DNA of 64,000 nucleotides from Nocardiopsis terrae. Lineage in GTDB: Bacteria; Actinomycetota; Actinomycetes; Streptosporangiales; Streptosporangiaceae. Below the pieces are notes generated by a model. It was not told where the DNA came from and searched no databases. It saw nothing but the letters and a program-made list of their open reading frames with translations. The stretch is from contig NZ_BMXJ01000001.1 in NCBI RefSeq assembly GCF_014651695.1, forward strand, positions 226,845-290,844, given 5' to 3'. A program made the position numbers and the translations under genes. Below, piece by piece: positions 46,350 to 54,453 of this stretch; position 1 is the stretch's first letter; each line of letters opens with the position of its first letter.

Positions 46350-46688
46350 CTAACCCTTGACGGCCTCGTATTCGGCGACGATGGCCGCGGGGATACGGCC
46401 GCGCTCATTGACGGGCTTCCCGGCAGCCTTCGCCCAAGCGCGAATCTCGGCGCTGCGCTCACGGCTGGGAGCATTCCGGCTTCCGCGCCGGGAGCCACCA
46501 CGAGCCTGCTTCGCCGGGGCCTTGCGGGAAGCTTCGACGAACGGGGTAAGGGCCTCGCGGAGCTTGGCAGCATTACCCGCGCTGAGGTCGATTTCGTACG
46601 TCGATCCATCGAGACCGAACGTCACCGTCTCCTCGGCCTCGCCGCCGTCGAGGTCGTCGACCAGGAAAACCTGGACCTTCTGTGCCAT
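46350..46688 (-). CDS. lsr2: Nucleoid-associated xenogeneic silencer Lsr2
   Basis: Histone-like protein that bridges A/T-rich DNA and silences acquired genes, 112 residues, the usual length. N-terminal dimer domain MAQKVQVFLVDDLDGGEAEE, a Lys/Arg/Ser-rich linker, and the C-terminal DNA-binding domain (SAEIRAWAKAAGKPVNERGR then IPAAIVAEYEA) with the RGR hook that inserts in the minor groove. ATG 46688; the frame extends to 46724. Placed between clpC and lysS as in Streptomyces. Confidence 0.96.
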   Translation of the reverse strand: MAQKVQVFLVDDLDGGEAEETVTFGLDGSTYEIDLSAGNAAKLREALTPFVEASRKAPAKQARGGSRRGSRNAPSRERSAEIRAWAKAAGKPVNERGRIPAAIVAEYEAVKG

Positions 46689-46733
46689 GGAATCAAACCT
46701 TTCAGAAGAGCGGTGTCTCCACACCTGAATATA

Positions 46734-46762
46734 AAGCTATCTCGCGAGAACGCGAAAGACAA
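46734..46762 (-). promoter_or_regulatory. Putative lsr2 promoter
   Basis: Minus strand -35 TTGTCT (46762-46757) and -10 TAGCTT (46739-46734), 17-base spacer, in an A/T-rich patch 46-74 bases before the lsr2 start. Confidence 0.45.
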
Positions 46763-46875
46763 TTCCCGGCGTGCCAGAAATCATGCGGATCCGGATCGGC
46801 GTGATTCGGGGTCGCCGAAGCAGCGCGGGGCGGCCAGCGGCACACGCACGCATGTCCCCCGCTTCGGGAGCGTTC

Positions 46876-46896
46876 GGGTCCGGGTTCGTCGGACCC
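46876..46896 (-). terminator. Terminator of the small membrane protein gene
   Basis: GGGTCCG stem of 7 bases with a 7-base loop, 6 bases beyond the stop at 46902. Confidence 0.6.
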
Positions 46897-46901
46897 CGGG
46901 G

Positions 46902-47183
46902 CTAACGACCGTCGGATTCGGTGCGTTCCCGACCCTGGGCAATCGGCGTCTCGTTCGTCGCCTCGGTCTCGCCGACCTTGGCCGCGCCCTTGTCACCCGC
47001 GTCTTCCGCGCCGGTCTCCTCGTCGCTGACCAGGCTTCCGTCCATCCTCCGCGGCGCCATCTCCTTGCGCAGCAGCTGGATGACGAAGGCACAGAACACG
47101 GTCGCGACTACCACCGGCGGGATGAGCGCGGACAATACGTCGATCAGTCCAGGGGGAAGCACCGATGACAAAAAGTCACCCAT
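46902..47183 (-). CDS. Small membrane protein of unknown function
   Basis: 93 residues: one membrane helix near the N-terminus (LIDVLSALIPPVVVATVFCAFV), a basic stretch (LLRKEMAPRR) and a long acidic, Glu/Ala/Thr-rich tail. Topology: short outside N-terminus, tail in the cytoplasm by the positive-inside rule. A comparable small protein is found near lsr2 in Streptomyces. Not recognised as any named family. ATG 47183; the possible ribosome site GGAAGGG is rather far. Confidence 0.65.
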   Translation of the reverse strand: MGDFLSSVLPPGLIDVLSALIPPVVVATVFCAFVIQLLRKEMAPRRMDGSLVSDEETGAEDAGDKGAAKVGETEATNETPIAQGRERTESDGR

Positions 47184-47626
47184 CGAAGCGGCCTACCCTT
47201 CCTGGTTGTTACTTATTGCAGCAAATACCCGACTCAGTGTCGGGACTGCCCTGGGGGATGGCGCTCCGGCACCGCCGGGCAAACGCATACCAGACATCAT
47301 AGACATCGTTTGCCACCGGTTTGACACCGGACGTACCGAAGACGCCTCGGCAAAGACCCATGACGGCCAATGTCCGGTCCGCTCTCGCACCGTCACGCGG
47401 AAGACCGCTGACGCTCAGACGATCGAACACCGGGGATCCGGAAAAACTGGGATCCGCAACGTCCGATCGCCACTTCGCCGGCCCACCGACGATCCGGACG
47501 GACGCAGGTACACATTACCTGCCTTGTTCCACGCCCATACCACCCGGTGCGCTTAAGCGCGCACGGCGGGAGGACCCGATGAAGCGGAGGGAAGGGGAAG
47601 CGGATCCTATCCGGGACCCAAATCCT
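47184..47626. other. Gene-free region with inverted repeat
   Basis: 443 bases, less GC-rich than the surroundings. It holds a short hairpin (47228-47244, CCCGAC/GTCGGG), an inverted repeat with 8-base arms (47278-47285 and 47307-47314) and a 12-base palindrome (47549-47560, GCGCTTAAGCGC). No credible gene. Confidence 0.6.
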
Positions 47627-48208
47627 TTAGCCAGGCGCGCTTGCGGAGTCGGCACCCAGGTGCACAAGCATCCGGGTGTTCCCCAGGGTGTTGGGTTTGA
47701 CCCGCTCAAGATCGAGGAATTCGGCCACCCCCTCGTCATAGGAACGCAGGAGTTCCTCGTAGACACGCAAGGAGACGGGGGTCCCCTGGATCGGGGCAAA
47801 GCCGTGTTTGGCGAAGAAACCGGTCTCGAATGTCAGACAGAACACACGCTGTACGCCCAACTCGCGCGCGGTGTTCAGAAGTTCAGTCACGATTCGGTGA
47901 CCGACACCGAAACCGCGTAGGGAGGGGTCCACCGCAACGGTGCGTACCTCCGCCAGGTCCTCCCACAGGACGTGGAGGGCGCCGCAGCCGACCACACGGA
48001 CCTCACCCTCCGGCCGGAGGGGGTCGCCTGGGGTGTCGGGGGAGTCCTCCTCCACCTCGGCCACCCAGAACTCCTGGATGTCCTCGTAGAGGTTGACCGT
48101 GCTCTTGGAGAGCACCCGCCGGTCAACGGAGTAGGTGTCGACCAGGCGGCGGATATGGGCCACGTCGCGCGTCCTGGCGCGGCGGACCCGGACATGACGA
48201 ACGGGCAT
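47627..48208 (-). CDS. Amino-acid N-acetyltransferase (N-acetylglutamate synthase-like)
   Basis: GNAT acetyltransferase of 193 residues resembling the short NAGS (Rv2747 type) that makes N-acetylglutamate for arginine synthesis. Features: VRRARTRDVAHIRRLVDTYS at the N-terminus, the acetyl-CoA motif VRTVAVDPSLRGFGVGHRIV (Arg/Gly-rich loop), LTFETGFFAKHGFAPIQGTP, and a tail rich in NTLGNTRMLVHLG. No amino-acid kinase domain, unlike E. coli ArgA. ATG start at 48208. Function by family; substrate untested. Confidence 0.8.
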   Translation of the reverse strand: MPVRHVRVRRARTRDVAHIRRLVDTYSVDRRVLSKSTVNLYEDIQEFWVAEVEEDSPDTPGDPLRPEGEVRVVGCGALHVLWEDLAEVRTVAVDPSLRGFGVGHRIVTELLNTARELGVQRVFCLTFETGFFAKHGFAPIQGTPVSLRVYEELLRSYDEGVAEFLDLERVKPNTLGNTRMLVHLGADSASAPG

Positions 48209-48333
48209 AGCCGGACCAGACTACGCCCACGCGGCCTCCCGCCGGAACGCTCTCCGTCCGGTGGGTGCCGATGCGCGGCTTCCTGGGCCGGTATGCCCGC
48301 GGTGTCTCCCGGCGGCGACCGGGAAGCGTCAGA

Positions 48334-48657
48334 TCAGATGAGCTGACGCCTCGCGGCCCACACGACCGCCTCGATGGGTGTGTTCACGCCCAGCACGTCG
48401 CAGATGTTGCGAATGCGACGACGCAGGGTCCGGGCGCTGAGTTCGAGGTGCCGAGCAGCCACCTCGGTGGTGACGCCGGTGGCGATCTCGGCGAGCAGCT
48501 CCAGCTCCTCGTGACTCAGATCGACCGGCGGGTAGGCGCCGTTGAGCGTGGTCTCACGCGCACGGGCCTGCAGGGGAACCACGTTCTCCCGGTGCTCCCG
48601 CGGCGCGAGGGTGTTCTGGTCCTCAACGGTACGTCGTACGAGTGTGGCCTGTTCCAC
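48334..48657 (-). CDS. Small LuxR-type DNA-binding regulator
   Basis: 107 residues: about 45 unstructured N-terminal residues then a LuxR/FixJ helix-turn-helix (LSHEELELLAEIATGVTTEV then AARHLELSARTLRRRIRNIC). No receiver or ligand domain. GTG 48657 (VEQATLVRR) is chosen because GGAGG lies 5-6 bases upstream; the ATG at 48672 would place that ribosome site inside the gene. Probable promoter at 48966-48995 gives a leader of about 300 bases. Target genes unknown. Confidence 0.8.
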   Translation of the reverse strand: MEQATLVRRTVEDQNTLAPREHRENVVPLQARARETTLNGAYPPVDLSHEELELLAEIATGVTTEVAARHLELSARTLRRRIRNICDVLGVNTPIEAVVWAARRQLI

Positions 48658-48965
48658 TCCGTCCTCCCTCATCCATGTGAGTGCGGAACATCAACTCGTC
48701 GCCTACGGATCAAGCGCGTCCGACTGGCTGTCGGCGCGGGCGAGTCCCGGCCACCCCGACCTGCCCCCGGAACCCCTCTGGCACAGGGGTGGGAGATGGA
48801 GGGGAGCACAAGGACACACGACCCCGGGCGTTGCGGTCTGGGACGGACAGACCACACCGTGGGCACGCGTGCGGTGGGTTCTCGGGCCGTTCTCGGCCCT
48901 GACCCCTGCTCACCGTTGTTCTCGATCCACTTCGGCAAACTCGCGGGCCAGAGCCCGCTCCCAGC

Positions 48966-48995
48966 ACGCTAAGGCGGCGCGGGTTATACCGTCAA
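48966..48995 (-). promoter_or_regulatory. Putative promoter of the LuxR-type gene
   Basis: Minus strand -35 TTGACG (48995-48990) and -10 TAGCGT (48971-48966), 18-base spacer, both good actinobacterial housekeeping elements. Confidence 0.6.
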
Positions 48996-49004
48996 GGCCC
49001 CATA

Positions 49005-49043
49005 AATCACCATCTGTGATTACCCAAAACCCCTGTGTCACAG
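49005..49043. promoter_or_regulatory. Two operator-like dyads
   Basis: AATCAC-N5-GTGATT (49005-49021) and CTGTG-T-CACAG (49033-49043) lie just upstream of the -35, where an activator would bind. Regulator unknown. Confidence 0.45.
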
Positions 49044-49253
49044 CTTCCTCGGAAAGGAAATAATCCTCACACCCTGACCTGCGAAAACAATCTTCGGCAA
49101 AGGCAGGGTCCCGGTAACGGAACTTCTGACGGAAAAACTACGCTCTGGCCTCGGAGACATCTGCCTCTGGCTGGGAGTTTGTTCTGTATGACCGTTAAGT
49201 GAGGCAGGTCTCATGGTGTTCGCCCCATCTTCGCAGGCAGGGACCGACGCGTC

Positions 49254-49284
49254 GGGGCCGTCGCAACGAAGGTGCGACGGCCCC
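49254..49284 (-). terminator. Terminator of lysS
   Basis: 12-base perfect stem (GGGGCCGTCGCA and complement) with a 7-base loop, 75 bases beyond the lysS stop; an overlapping CCGACGCGTCGG palindrome follows at 49244-49255. Confidence 0.8.
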
Positions 49285-49358
49285 GAATTGGCCTTTCGGT
49301 CCTCCCCCTACCGGGGTTCGAACTCTCCCGTTTCCCGGCAGAGGGCAAAGGACCGCGT

Positions 49359-50858
49359 CTAGTCTCCGGAGGGCTTCACAATCGGGAAAAGCACAGTTTC
49401 CCGAATGTTCTTGCCGGTGAAGGCCATCAGCAGGCGGTCGATACCGACGCCCACACCCCCGGTGGGCGGCATGCCGTACTCCAGCGCCCGCAGGAAGTCC
49501 TCGTCGAGCTGCATCGCCTCGGGGTCGCCGTCAGCAGCCATCAGCGACTGCTCGGTCAGCCGGCGGCGCTGCTCGACCGGGTCGACCAGCTCCGAGAAGC
49601 CCGTGCCGAGCTCCATACCGAAGCCGATCAGGTCCCACTTCTCGGTGAGCAGCGGGTCCTCACGGTGCTGACGGGTGAGCGGGCTCGTCTCCACCGGGAA
49701 GTCGCACACGAACGTGGGCTGGATGAGCGTGTGCTCCACCAGCTCCTCGAAGAGGTGCTCGACGAGCTTGCCCGGACCCCAGTCCTGGCTGAACTCGACG
49801 CCCCTGGCCTCGGCCAGCCGACGGACCTCGTCGACCGGGGTGCGTGGGGTGACCTCGGTGCCCAGGGCCTCGGAGACCGAGCCGTACAGGGTGATCCGCG
49901 GCCACTCCCCGCCCAGGTCGAAGGTCTGCCCGTCACGCTCGATCACGGTGGAGCCGAACACCGCGCGGGCGGCCTCCTGGATGAGCTCGCGGGTCACCTC
50001 GGCCACGTCGTTGTAGTCGGCGTAGGCCTGGTAGAACTCCAGCATCGTGAACTCGGGGTTGTGCGTGGAGTCGGCACCCTCGTTCCGGAAGTTCCGGTTG
50101 ACCTCGAAGACCTTCTCCAGACCGCCCACGACCAGCCGCTTGAGCGACAGTTCGGGGGCGATGCGCAGGTAGAGGTCCATGTCGTAGGCGTTGATGTGCG
50201 TGGTGAACGGACGCGCCGTCGCGCCGCCGTGCACCCGCATCAGCATCGGGGTCTCGACCTCGATGTAGTCGCGGGCGCTCAGCCCCTCGCGGATGGCCCG
50301 GATGGCGGCCGAACGGCGGCGCACCATCTGCTGCGACTCAGGGTTGACGATGAGGTCCACGTAGCGCTGACGGACCCGGGCCTCGGGGTCGGTCAGCCCC
50401 CGGTGCTTCTCCGGGAGGGGACGCAGGCACTTGGCCGTCAGCGTCCAGTCGCTCACCATGACGGAGAGCTCGCCCCGCCTGGAGGTGATGACCTCGCCCT
50501 GCACGCCCACGTGGTCGCCGAGGTCGACGTCGGCCTTCCAGGCGTCGAGCCGCTCCTTGCCGACCTGGTCCAGGGACAGCATGATCTGCAGGTCCCCGGT
50601 CTCGTCGCGCAGGGTGGCGAAGCACAGCTTGCCGCCCGAGCGGTAGAGCATGACGCGACCGGCGATGGCGACCTTCGCCCCGGTGTGGGTGTCGGGCTCA
50701 AGGCCCTGGTGTTTCTCACGCACAGGGCCGATCGACGTCGTCCGCGGGTAGTTCACGGGGAAGGGATCGGTGCCCTCCTCCCGGAGACGGTCCAGCTTCT
50801 GCCGCCGGACCCGCATCTGTTCGGGCAGGTCGTCGTAGTCGTCGTGCGTGTGATTCAC
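49359..50858 (-). CDS. lysS: Lysyl-tRNA synthetase (class II)
   Basis: Charges tRNA-Lys, 499 residues. N-terminal OB-fold anticodon domain (KVAIAGRVMLYRSGGKLCFA), class II motif 1 region (MLMRVHGGATARPFTTHINA), motif 2 (EVNRNFRNEGADSTHNPEFT), and motif 3 (GGVGVGIDRLLMAFTG). The open frame extends upstream to 51620 but that part is the shadow of coaX; GTG 50858 (VNHTHDDYDDLPEQMRVRRQ) is the start. Linked with lsr2 and clpC as in Streptomyces. May be one of two lysyl-tRNA synthetases in such genomes. Confidence 0.96.
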   Translation of the reverse strand: MNHTHDDYDDLPEQMRVRRQKLDRLREEGTDPFPVNYPRTTSIGPVREKHQGLEPDTHTGAKVAIAGRVMLYRSGGKLCFATLRDETGDLQIMLSLDQVGKERLDAWKADVDLGDHVGVQGEVITSRRGELSVMVSDWTLTAKCLRPLPEKHRGLTDPEARVRQRYVDLIVNPESQQMVRRRSAAIRAIREGLSARDYIEVETPMLMRVHGGATARPFTTHINAYDMDLYLRIAPELSLKRLVVGGLEKVFEVNRNFRNEGADSTHNPEFTMLEFYQAYADYNDVAEVTRELIQEAARAVFGSTVIERDGQTFDLGGEWPRITLYGSVSEALGTEVTPRTPVDEVRRLAEARGVEFSQDWGPGKLVEHLFEELVEHTLIQPTFVCDFPVETSPLTRQHREDPLLTEKWDLIGFGMELGTGFSELVDPVEQRRRLTEQSLMAADGDPEAMQLDEDFLRALEYGMPPTGGVGVGIDRLLMAFTGKNIRETVLFPIVKPSGD

Positions 50859-50917
50859 GGCCCCGATCCTACCGGCGTGGCGGACCCCGGCCGAACCGGG
50901 CCGCACGAGCGGGACAC

Positions 50918-50949
50918 GGGGTGGGCGGTCCGGGCGCCCACCCCGGACC
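50918..50949 (-). terminator. Two mutually exclusive hairpins after coaX
   Basis: GGGGTGGGCG/CGCCCACCCC (50918-50944) and GGTCCGGG/CCCGGACC (50927-50949) overlap and cannot form together. The second abuts the coaX stop and is probably the terminator. Confidence 0.65.
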
Positions 50950-50950
50950 G

Positions 50951-51733
50951 TCAGCCGGCGTTGCGCTCGAAGACCAGGCGCAGACCGATCAGGGTGAGCC
51001 AGGGCTCGTGCACGTCCACGGTCTCGCACTCGCCCACCACCGTCGAGGCCAGGCCCCCGGTGGCGACCACGGTGACGGCGTCCGGGTCGTCGGTGAGCTC
51101 GGCGACCATGCGGTCCACGATCCCGTCGACCTGTCCGGCGAAGCCGAAGACGATCCCCGAGCGCAGCGCCTCGGTGGTGTTCCTGGCGATCGCGGCGCGC
51201 GGCCTGACGATCTCGACCATGTGCAGCTGCGCGCCCCTCCGGGAGAGGGCGTCCACCGAGATGTCGATACCCGGCGCGATGGCGCCGCCCACGTACTCGC
51301 CCTTGACGCTGACCGCGTCGAAGGTGGTCGCGGTCCCGAAGTCCACCACCACGCAGGGACCGCCGTAGAGGTGGCTGGCGGCCAGCGCGTTGATGATCCG
51401 GTCGCTGCCCACCTCCTTGGGGTTGTCCATCCGGATCGGCACGCCCGTCTTCACACCGGGTTCGACGATCACCGCGGGCAGGTCGCCGAAGTGGCGGCGG
51501 AACATGTCCCGCATCTCGTGCTGCACGGAGGGGACCGAGCAGCACAGCGCGATGCCGTCGACCTCGTTCAGGTTGCTCAGGGAGCTTCCGTCGATGAGCC
51601 CGCGCAGGACCACGGCCCATTCGTCCGCCGTACGCCTGGTGTCGGTCCCCACCCTCCAGTGTTCGAGAAGATCGTCGGATTCGAAGAGACCGAGGACCGT
51701 CTCGGAGTTACCGACGTCGATCGCGAGCAGCAT
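50951..51733 (-). CDS. coaX: Type III pantothenate kinase
   Basis: First step of coenzyme A synthesis from pantothenate, 260 residues. ASKHA-fold motifs are intact: LLAIDVGNSETVLGLFE (phosphate 1), CVVVDFGTATTFDAVSVKG (phosphate 2), GGAIAPGIDISVDALSRR and a C-terminal adenosine-binding VVATGGLAS. ATG 51733 has GAGG 8 bases upstream; the frame extends to 51769. Lies directly after nadBC and in the same direction as panC, which makes its substrate pantothenate. Confidence 0.95.
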   Translation of the reverse strand: MLLAIDVGNSETVLGLFESDDLLEHWRVGTDTRRTADEWAVVLRGLIDGSSLSNLNEVDGIALCCSVPSVQHEMRDMFRRHFGDLPAVIVEPGVKTGVPIRMDNPKEVGSDRIINALAASHLYGGPCVVVDFGTATTFDAVSVKGEYVGGAIAPGIDISVDALSRRGAQLHMVEIVRPRAAIARNTTEALRSGIVFGFAGQVDGIVDRMVAELTDDPDAVTVVATGGLASTVVGECETVDVHEPWLTLIGLRLVFERNAG

Positions 51734-51794
51734 TCTGGGGGCCTCACTGGTCGAATTGGTGTGTACCAAGGGAATCTTCCACCAAACGGGTCCC

Positions 51795-54398
51795 TCACAA
51801 CAGGTCGAGCGCGATATCGAGCGCGGGACTCGAGTGGGTGAGGGCCCCGACCGCCAGGTAGTCGACCCCGGTACGGGCCACGTCCGCAGCCGCGTCGAGG
51901 GTGAGGCCGCCGCTGGACTCCAGGCGGGCCCGGCCGTCGACCAGGGCCACCGCCTCCGCGAGCCGCTCCACGGTGAAGTTGTCGAGCAGGATCTCCTCGG
52001 CCCCGGCGGCCAGCGCGTCCTCGATCTGGTCGATCCGGTCCACCTCGACCTCCAGCGGCAGGTCCGGGAAGCGCTCGCGGACGGCGCGGACCGCCTCGCC
52101 CACCCCGCCGGCGGCGACCACGTGGTTGTCCTTGACCAGCCCGGCGTCGCTGAGCCCGTACCGGTGGTTGACCCCGCCGCCGCAGCGCACCGCGTACTTG
52201 TCGAGGGCGCGCAGGCCGGGTGTGGTCTTGCGGCTGTCCCGGATGCGGGCGCCGGTTCCGGCCACGGTGTCCACCCAGGTGCGGGTGGCGGTGGCGATCC
52301 CCGACATGTGGGTGAGCAGGTTCAGCGCGGTGCGCTCGGCGGTGAGCAGGTCCCGGGTGCGGGCGGTCACGGTCATGAGCACGTCGCCGCGCTTGACGGA
52401 GTCGCCGTCCCCCGCCTGCCGGGAAACCTCCAGCGCCCCCTCCGCGACCAGCCAGAAGACGAGTTCCGCGAGGGGGATGCCGCTGACGGTGCCGTCGGCG
52501 CGGGCGACCACGTGGGCGGTGCGGACCTGGTCGGCGGGGATGGTCGCCACGGTGGTGACGTCGATACGGGGCCCGGCGGTGAGGTCCTCGGCGAGGGCCC
52601 GGCGGACGGTGTCCGCGTGCGACTGGTGCGGCGCGGTCCAGGGGAGGGTGAACTCGGCGCGGGACTCGGGTGCGGGGTCCGGTCCGGCGAGGGGCAGGGC
52701 GATGGTGTCGAGCTCGGCTGCGAGGGCGGGCGGGAGGTCGGGCTGCCTGGTCTCGTCGGTGGCCACGATCGTGTCCCCTTCCAGTCGGACGACCACGGGC
52801 CGCAGACGCAGCTCGGGCCGGGGTTCGGGTGCGTCGGCGCGCTGGTGCGCGCCTCGGCTCTCGGTGCGGTGCAGTGCGGCGGCGGCCACGAGGCGGGCCA
52901 CGGTGAGCAGGTTGGTGGCCTCCCAGGCGGCCACGTCGGGCGCGACGTGTCCGGTGGGCGAGGACAGCGAGTCGAGCCGGGCGGTGAGTCCGGCCAGGCC
53001 CTCCCCGGTGCGCAGGACCCCGGCGTCGCGGGACATCAGGGCACGGACCGTGGCCGTGGTGTCCGGGTCCACGAGCGGGACGGTCGCGCCCGGGGCCGGT
53101 GCCCCGCCCGGGGGCCGCTCCGGGACCCGTTCGGCCGCCCGCGCGAGACCGGCGGCGATCCGGTCGGCGAAGACCAGGCCCTCCAGCAGGGAGTTCGAGG
53201 CGAGGCGGTTGGCGCCGTGCACGCCGGTACGGGCGACCTCGCCCACCGCCCACAGGCCGGGGACCCCGGTGCGCCCGTCGATGTCGACCTCCACCCCGCC
53301 CGAGGCGTAGTGGGCGGCGGGGGCGACCGGAACGGCCTCGGTGAGCGGGTCGATGCCGTGGGAGCGGCAGGAGGCCAGGATGGTCGGGAACCGGCGTTCC
53401 CAGGTGGCCCGGCCGAAGTGGCGGGTCTCCAGGTACACGTGGTCGGTGTCCTGGGCGGCCATCGCCCGGGCGATGGTGCGGGCCACCACGTCGCGGGGGG
53501 CGAGGTCACCGAGCTCGTGCACCCCCTCCATGATCCGGCGGCCCTCGGCGTCGACGAGGTAGGCGCCCTCCCCGCGCAGGGCCTCCGAGACGAGGGGCTG
53601 GCGTCCGCGCGCCTGCGGGCCGAGCCAGAGGACCGTCGGATGGAACTGGATGAACTCCAGGTCGCGCAGGCGCGCCCCGGCCCGGGCGGCCAGGGCCAGG
53701 CCGTCACCGGTGGACACCGGCGGGTTGGTGGTGGCGGCGAAGACCTGGCCCATGCCGCCGGTGGCCAGCACGACGGCGGGGGCCACGACCGCGCCGACGC
53801 CGTCGCGCTCCCCCTCCCCCAGGACGTGCAGGGTGACCCCCCGCACCGCACCGTCGTCCCCCTCGCGCAGGGTGTCCAGTGCGACGGCGTGCTCGACGAC
53901 CTCGATCCGTTCCTGGGACAGGACAGCCTGGACCAGGGCCCGCTGGATCTCGGCGCCGGTGGCGTCGCCGCCCGCGTGGGCCACCCGGTCGGCGCGGTGG
54001 CCGCCCTCCCGGGTCAGGGAGAGCCCGCCGTCGTCGTCCCGGTCGAACTCGGCGCCCAGGTTGATGAGCCAGCGCAGCGCGTCGGGGCCGTCCGTGGCGA
54101 GGACGTTGACCGCGTGGGGGTCGCAGAGCCCCGCCCCTGCCAGCAGGGTGTCGACCATGTGGGCGACGGGCCCGTCCTCGGGCGCCATCGCCGCCGCGAT
54201 GCCGCCCTGGGCGTAGGCCGTGGAACCGGTGGAGAGGCGGTCCTTGGTGACGAGGACGACCCGGCCGGCCCCGGTGCGCTGGACGTAGCGCAGTGCGGTG
54301 CTCAGGCCCGCGATGCCCGAACCGATCACCACGACGTCGGCGTGCACGGTCCAACCGGGCTCGGGGGCTTCGATCCGGGTCTGTCTGGCAGAACTCAT
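51795..54398 (-). CDS. Fused L-aspartate oxidase / quinolinate phosphoribosyltransferase (NadB-NadC)
   Basis: One unbroken 867-residue frame joins two enzymes of NAD synthesis. NadB part (about 1-560): FAD motif DVVVIGSGIAGLSTALRYV, STAYAQGGIAAAM, LEFIQFHPTVLWLGP, and WAVGEVARTGVHGANRLASN. NadC part (about 585-867): RRALAEDLTAGPRIDVTTVA, ERTALNLLTHMSGIATATRT, RDSRKTTPGLRALDKYAVRC, RYGLSDAGLVKDNH and ILLDNFTVERLAEAV, which hold the phosphoribosyl-pyrophosphate and quinolinate residues. The linker (about 560-585) is Pro/Ala/Glu-rich. NadA, which acts between the two, is not in the window. ATG start at 54398. Usually two separate genes. Confidence 0.9.
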   Translation of the reverse strand: MSSARQTRIEAPEPGWTVHADVVVIGSGIAGLSTALRYVQRTGAGRVVLVTKDRLSTGSTAYAQGGIAAAMAPEDGPVAHMVDTLLAGAGLCDPHAVNVLATDGPDALRWLINLGAEFDRDDDGGLSLTREGGHRADRVAHAGGDATGAEIQRALVQAVLSQERIEVVEHAVALDTLREGDDGAVRGVTLHVLGEGERDGVGAVVAPAVVLATGGMGQVFAATTNPPVSTGDGLALAARAGARLRDLEFIQFHPTVLWLGPQARGRQPLVSEALRGEGAYLVDAEGRRIMEGVHELGDLAPRDVVARTIARAMAAQDTDHVYLETRHFGRATWERRFPTILASCRSHGIDPLTEAVPVAPAAHYASGGVEVDIDGRTGVPGLWAVGEVARTGVHGANRLASNSLLEGLVFADRIAAGLARAAERVPERPPGGAPAPGATVPLVDPDTTATVRALMSRDAGVLRTGEGLAGLTARLDSLSSPTGHVAPDVAAWEATNLLTVARLVAAAALHRTESRGAHQRADAPEPRPELRLRPVVVRLEGDTIVATDETRQPDLPPALAAELDTIALPLAGPDPAPESRAEFTLPWTAPHQSHADTVRRALAEDLTAGPRIDVTTVATIPADQVRTAHVVARADGTVSGIPLAELVFWLVAEGALEVSRQAGDGDSVKRGDVLMTVTARTRDLLTAERTALNLLTHMSGIATATRTWVDTVAGTGARIRDSRKTTPGLRALDKYAVRCGGGVNHRYGLSDAGLVKDNHVVAAGGVGEAVRAVRERFPDLPLEVEVDRIDQIEDALAAGAEEILLDNFTVERLAEAVALVDGRARLESSGGLTLDAAADVARTGVDYLAVGALTHSSPALDIALDLL

Positions 54399-54453
54399 CT
54401 GGGGTCTCTTTCCGCGATGTCGCCGGAGGGCGGCTGGCCGGGAGCGGCCCGAG

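Larger units (their letters stand above)
48658..49358. other. Gene-free region upstream of the LuxR-type regulator
   Basis: About 700 bases. It holds the hairpin-rich probable leader of the LuxR-type gene (48658-48960), its promoter (48966-48995), two dyads (49005-49021 and 49033-49043), an A/T-rich tract to 49200 and the lysS terminator (49254-49284). No credible gene. Confidence 0.65.

Noticed and set aside
46341..47168. Plus-strand frame opposite lsr2 and the small membrane protein
   Set aside because: Shadow of lsr2; the minus-strand product is unmistakable.
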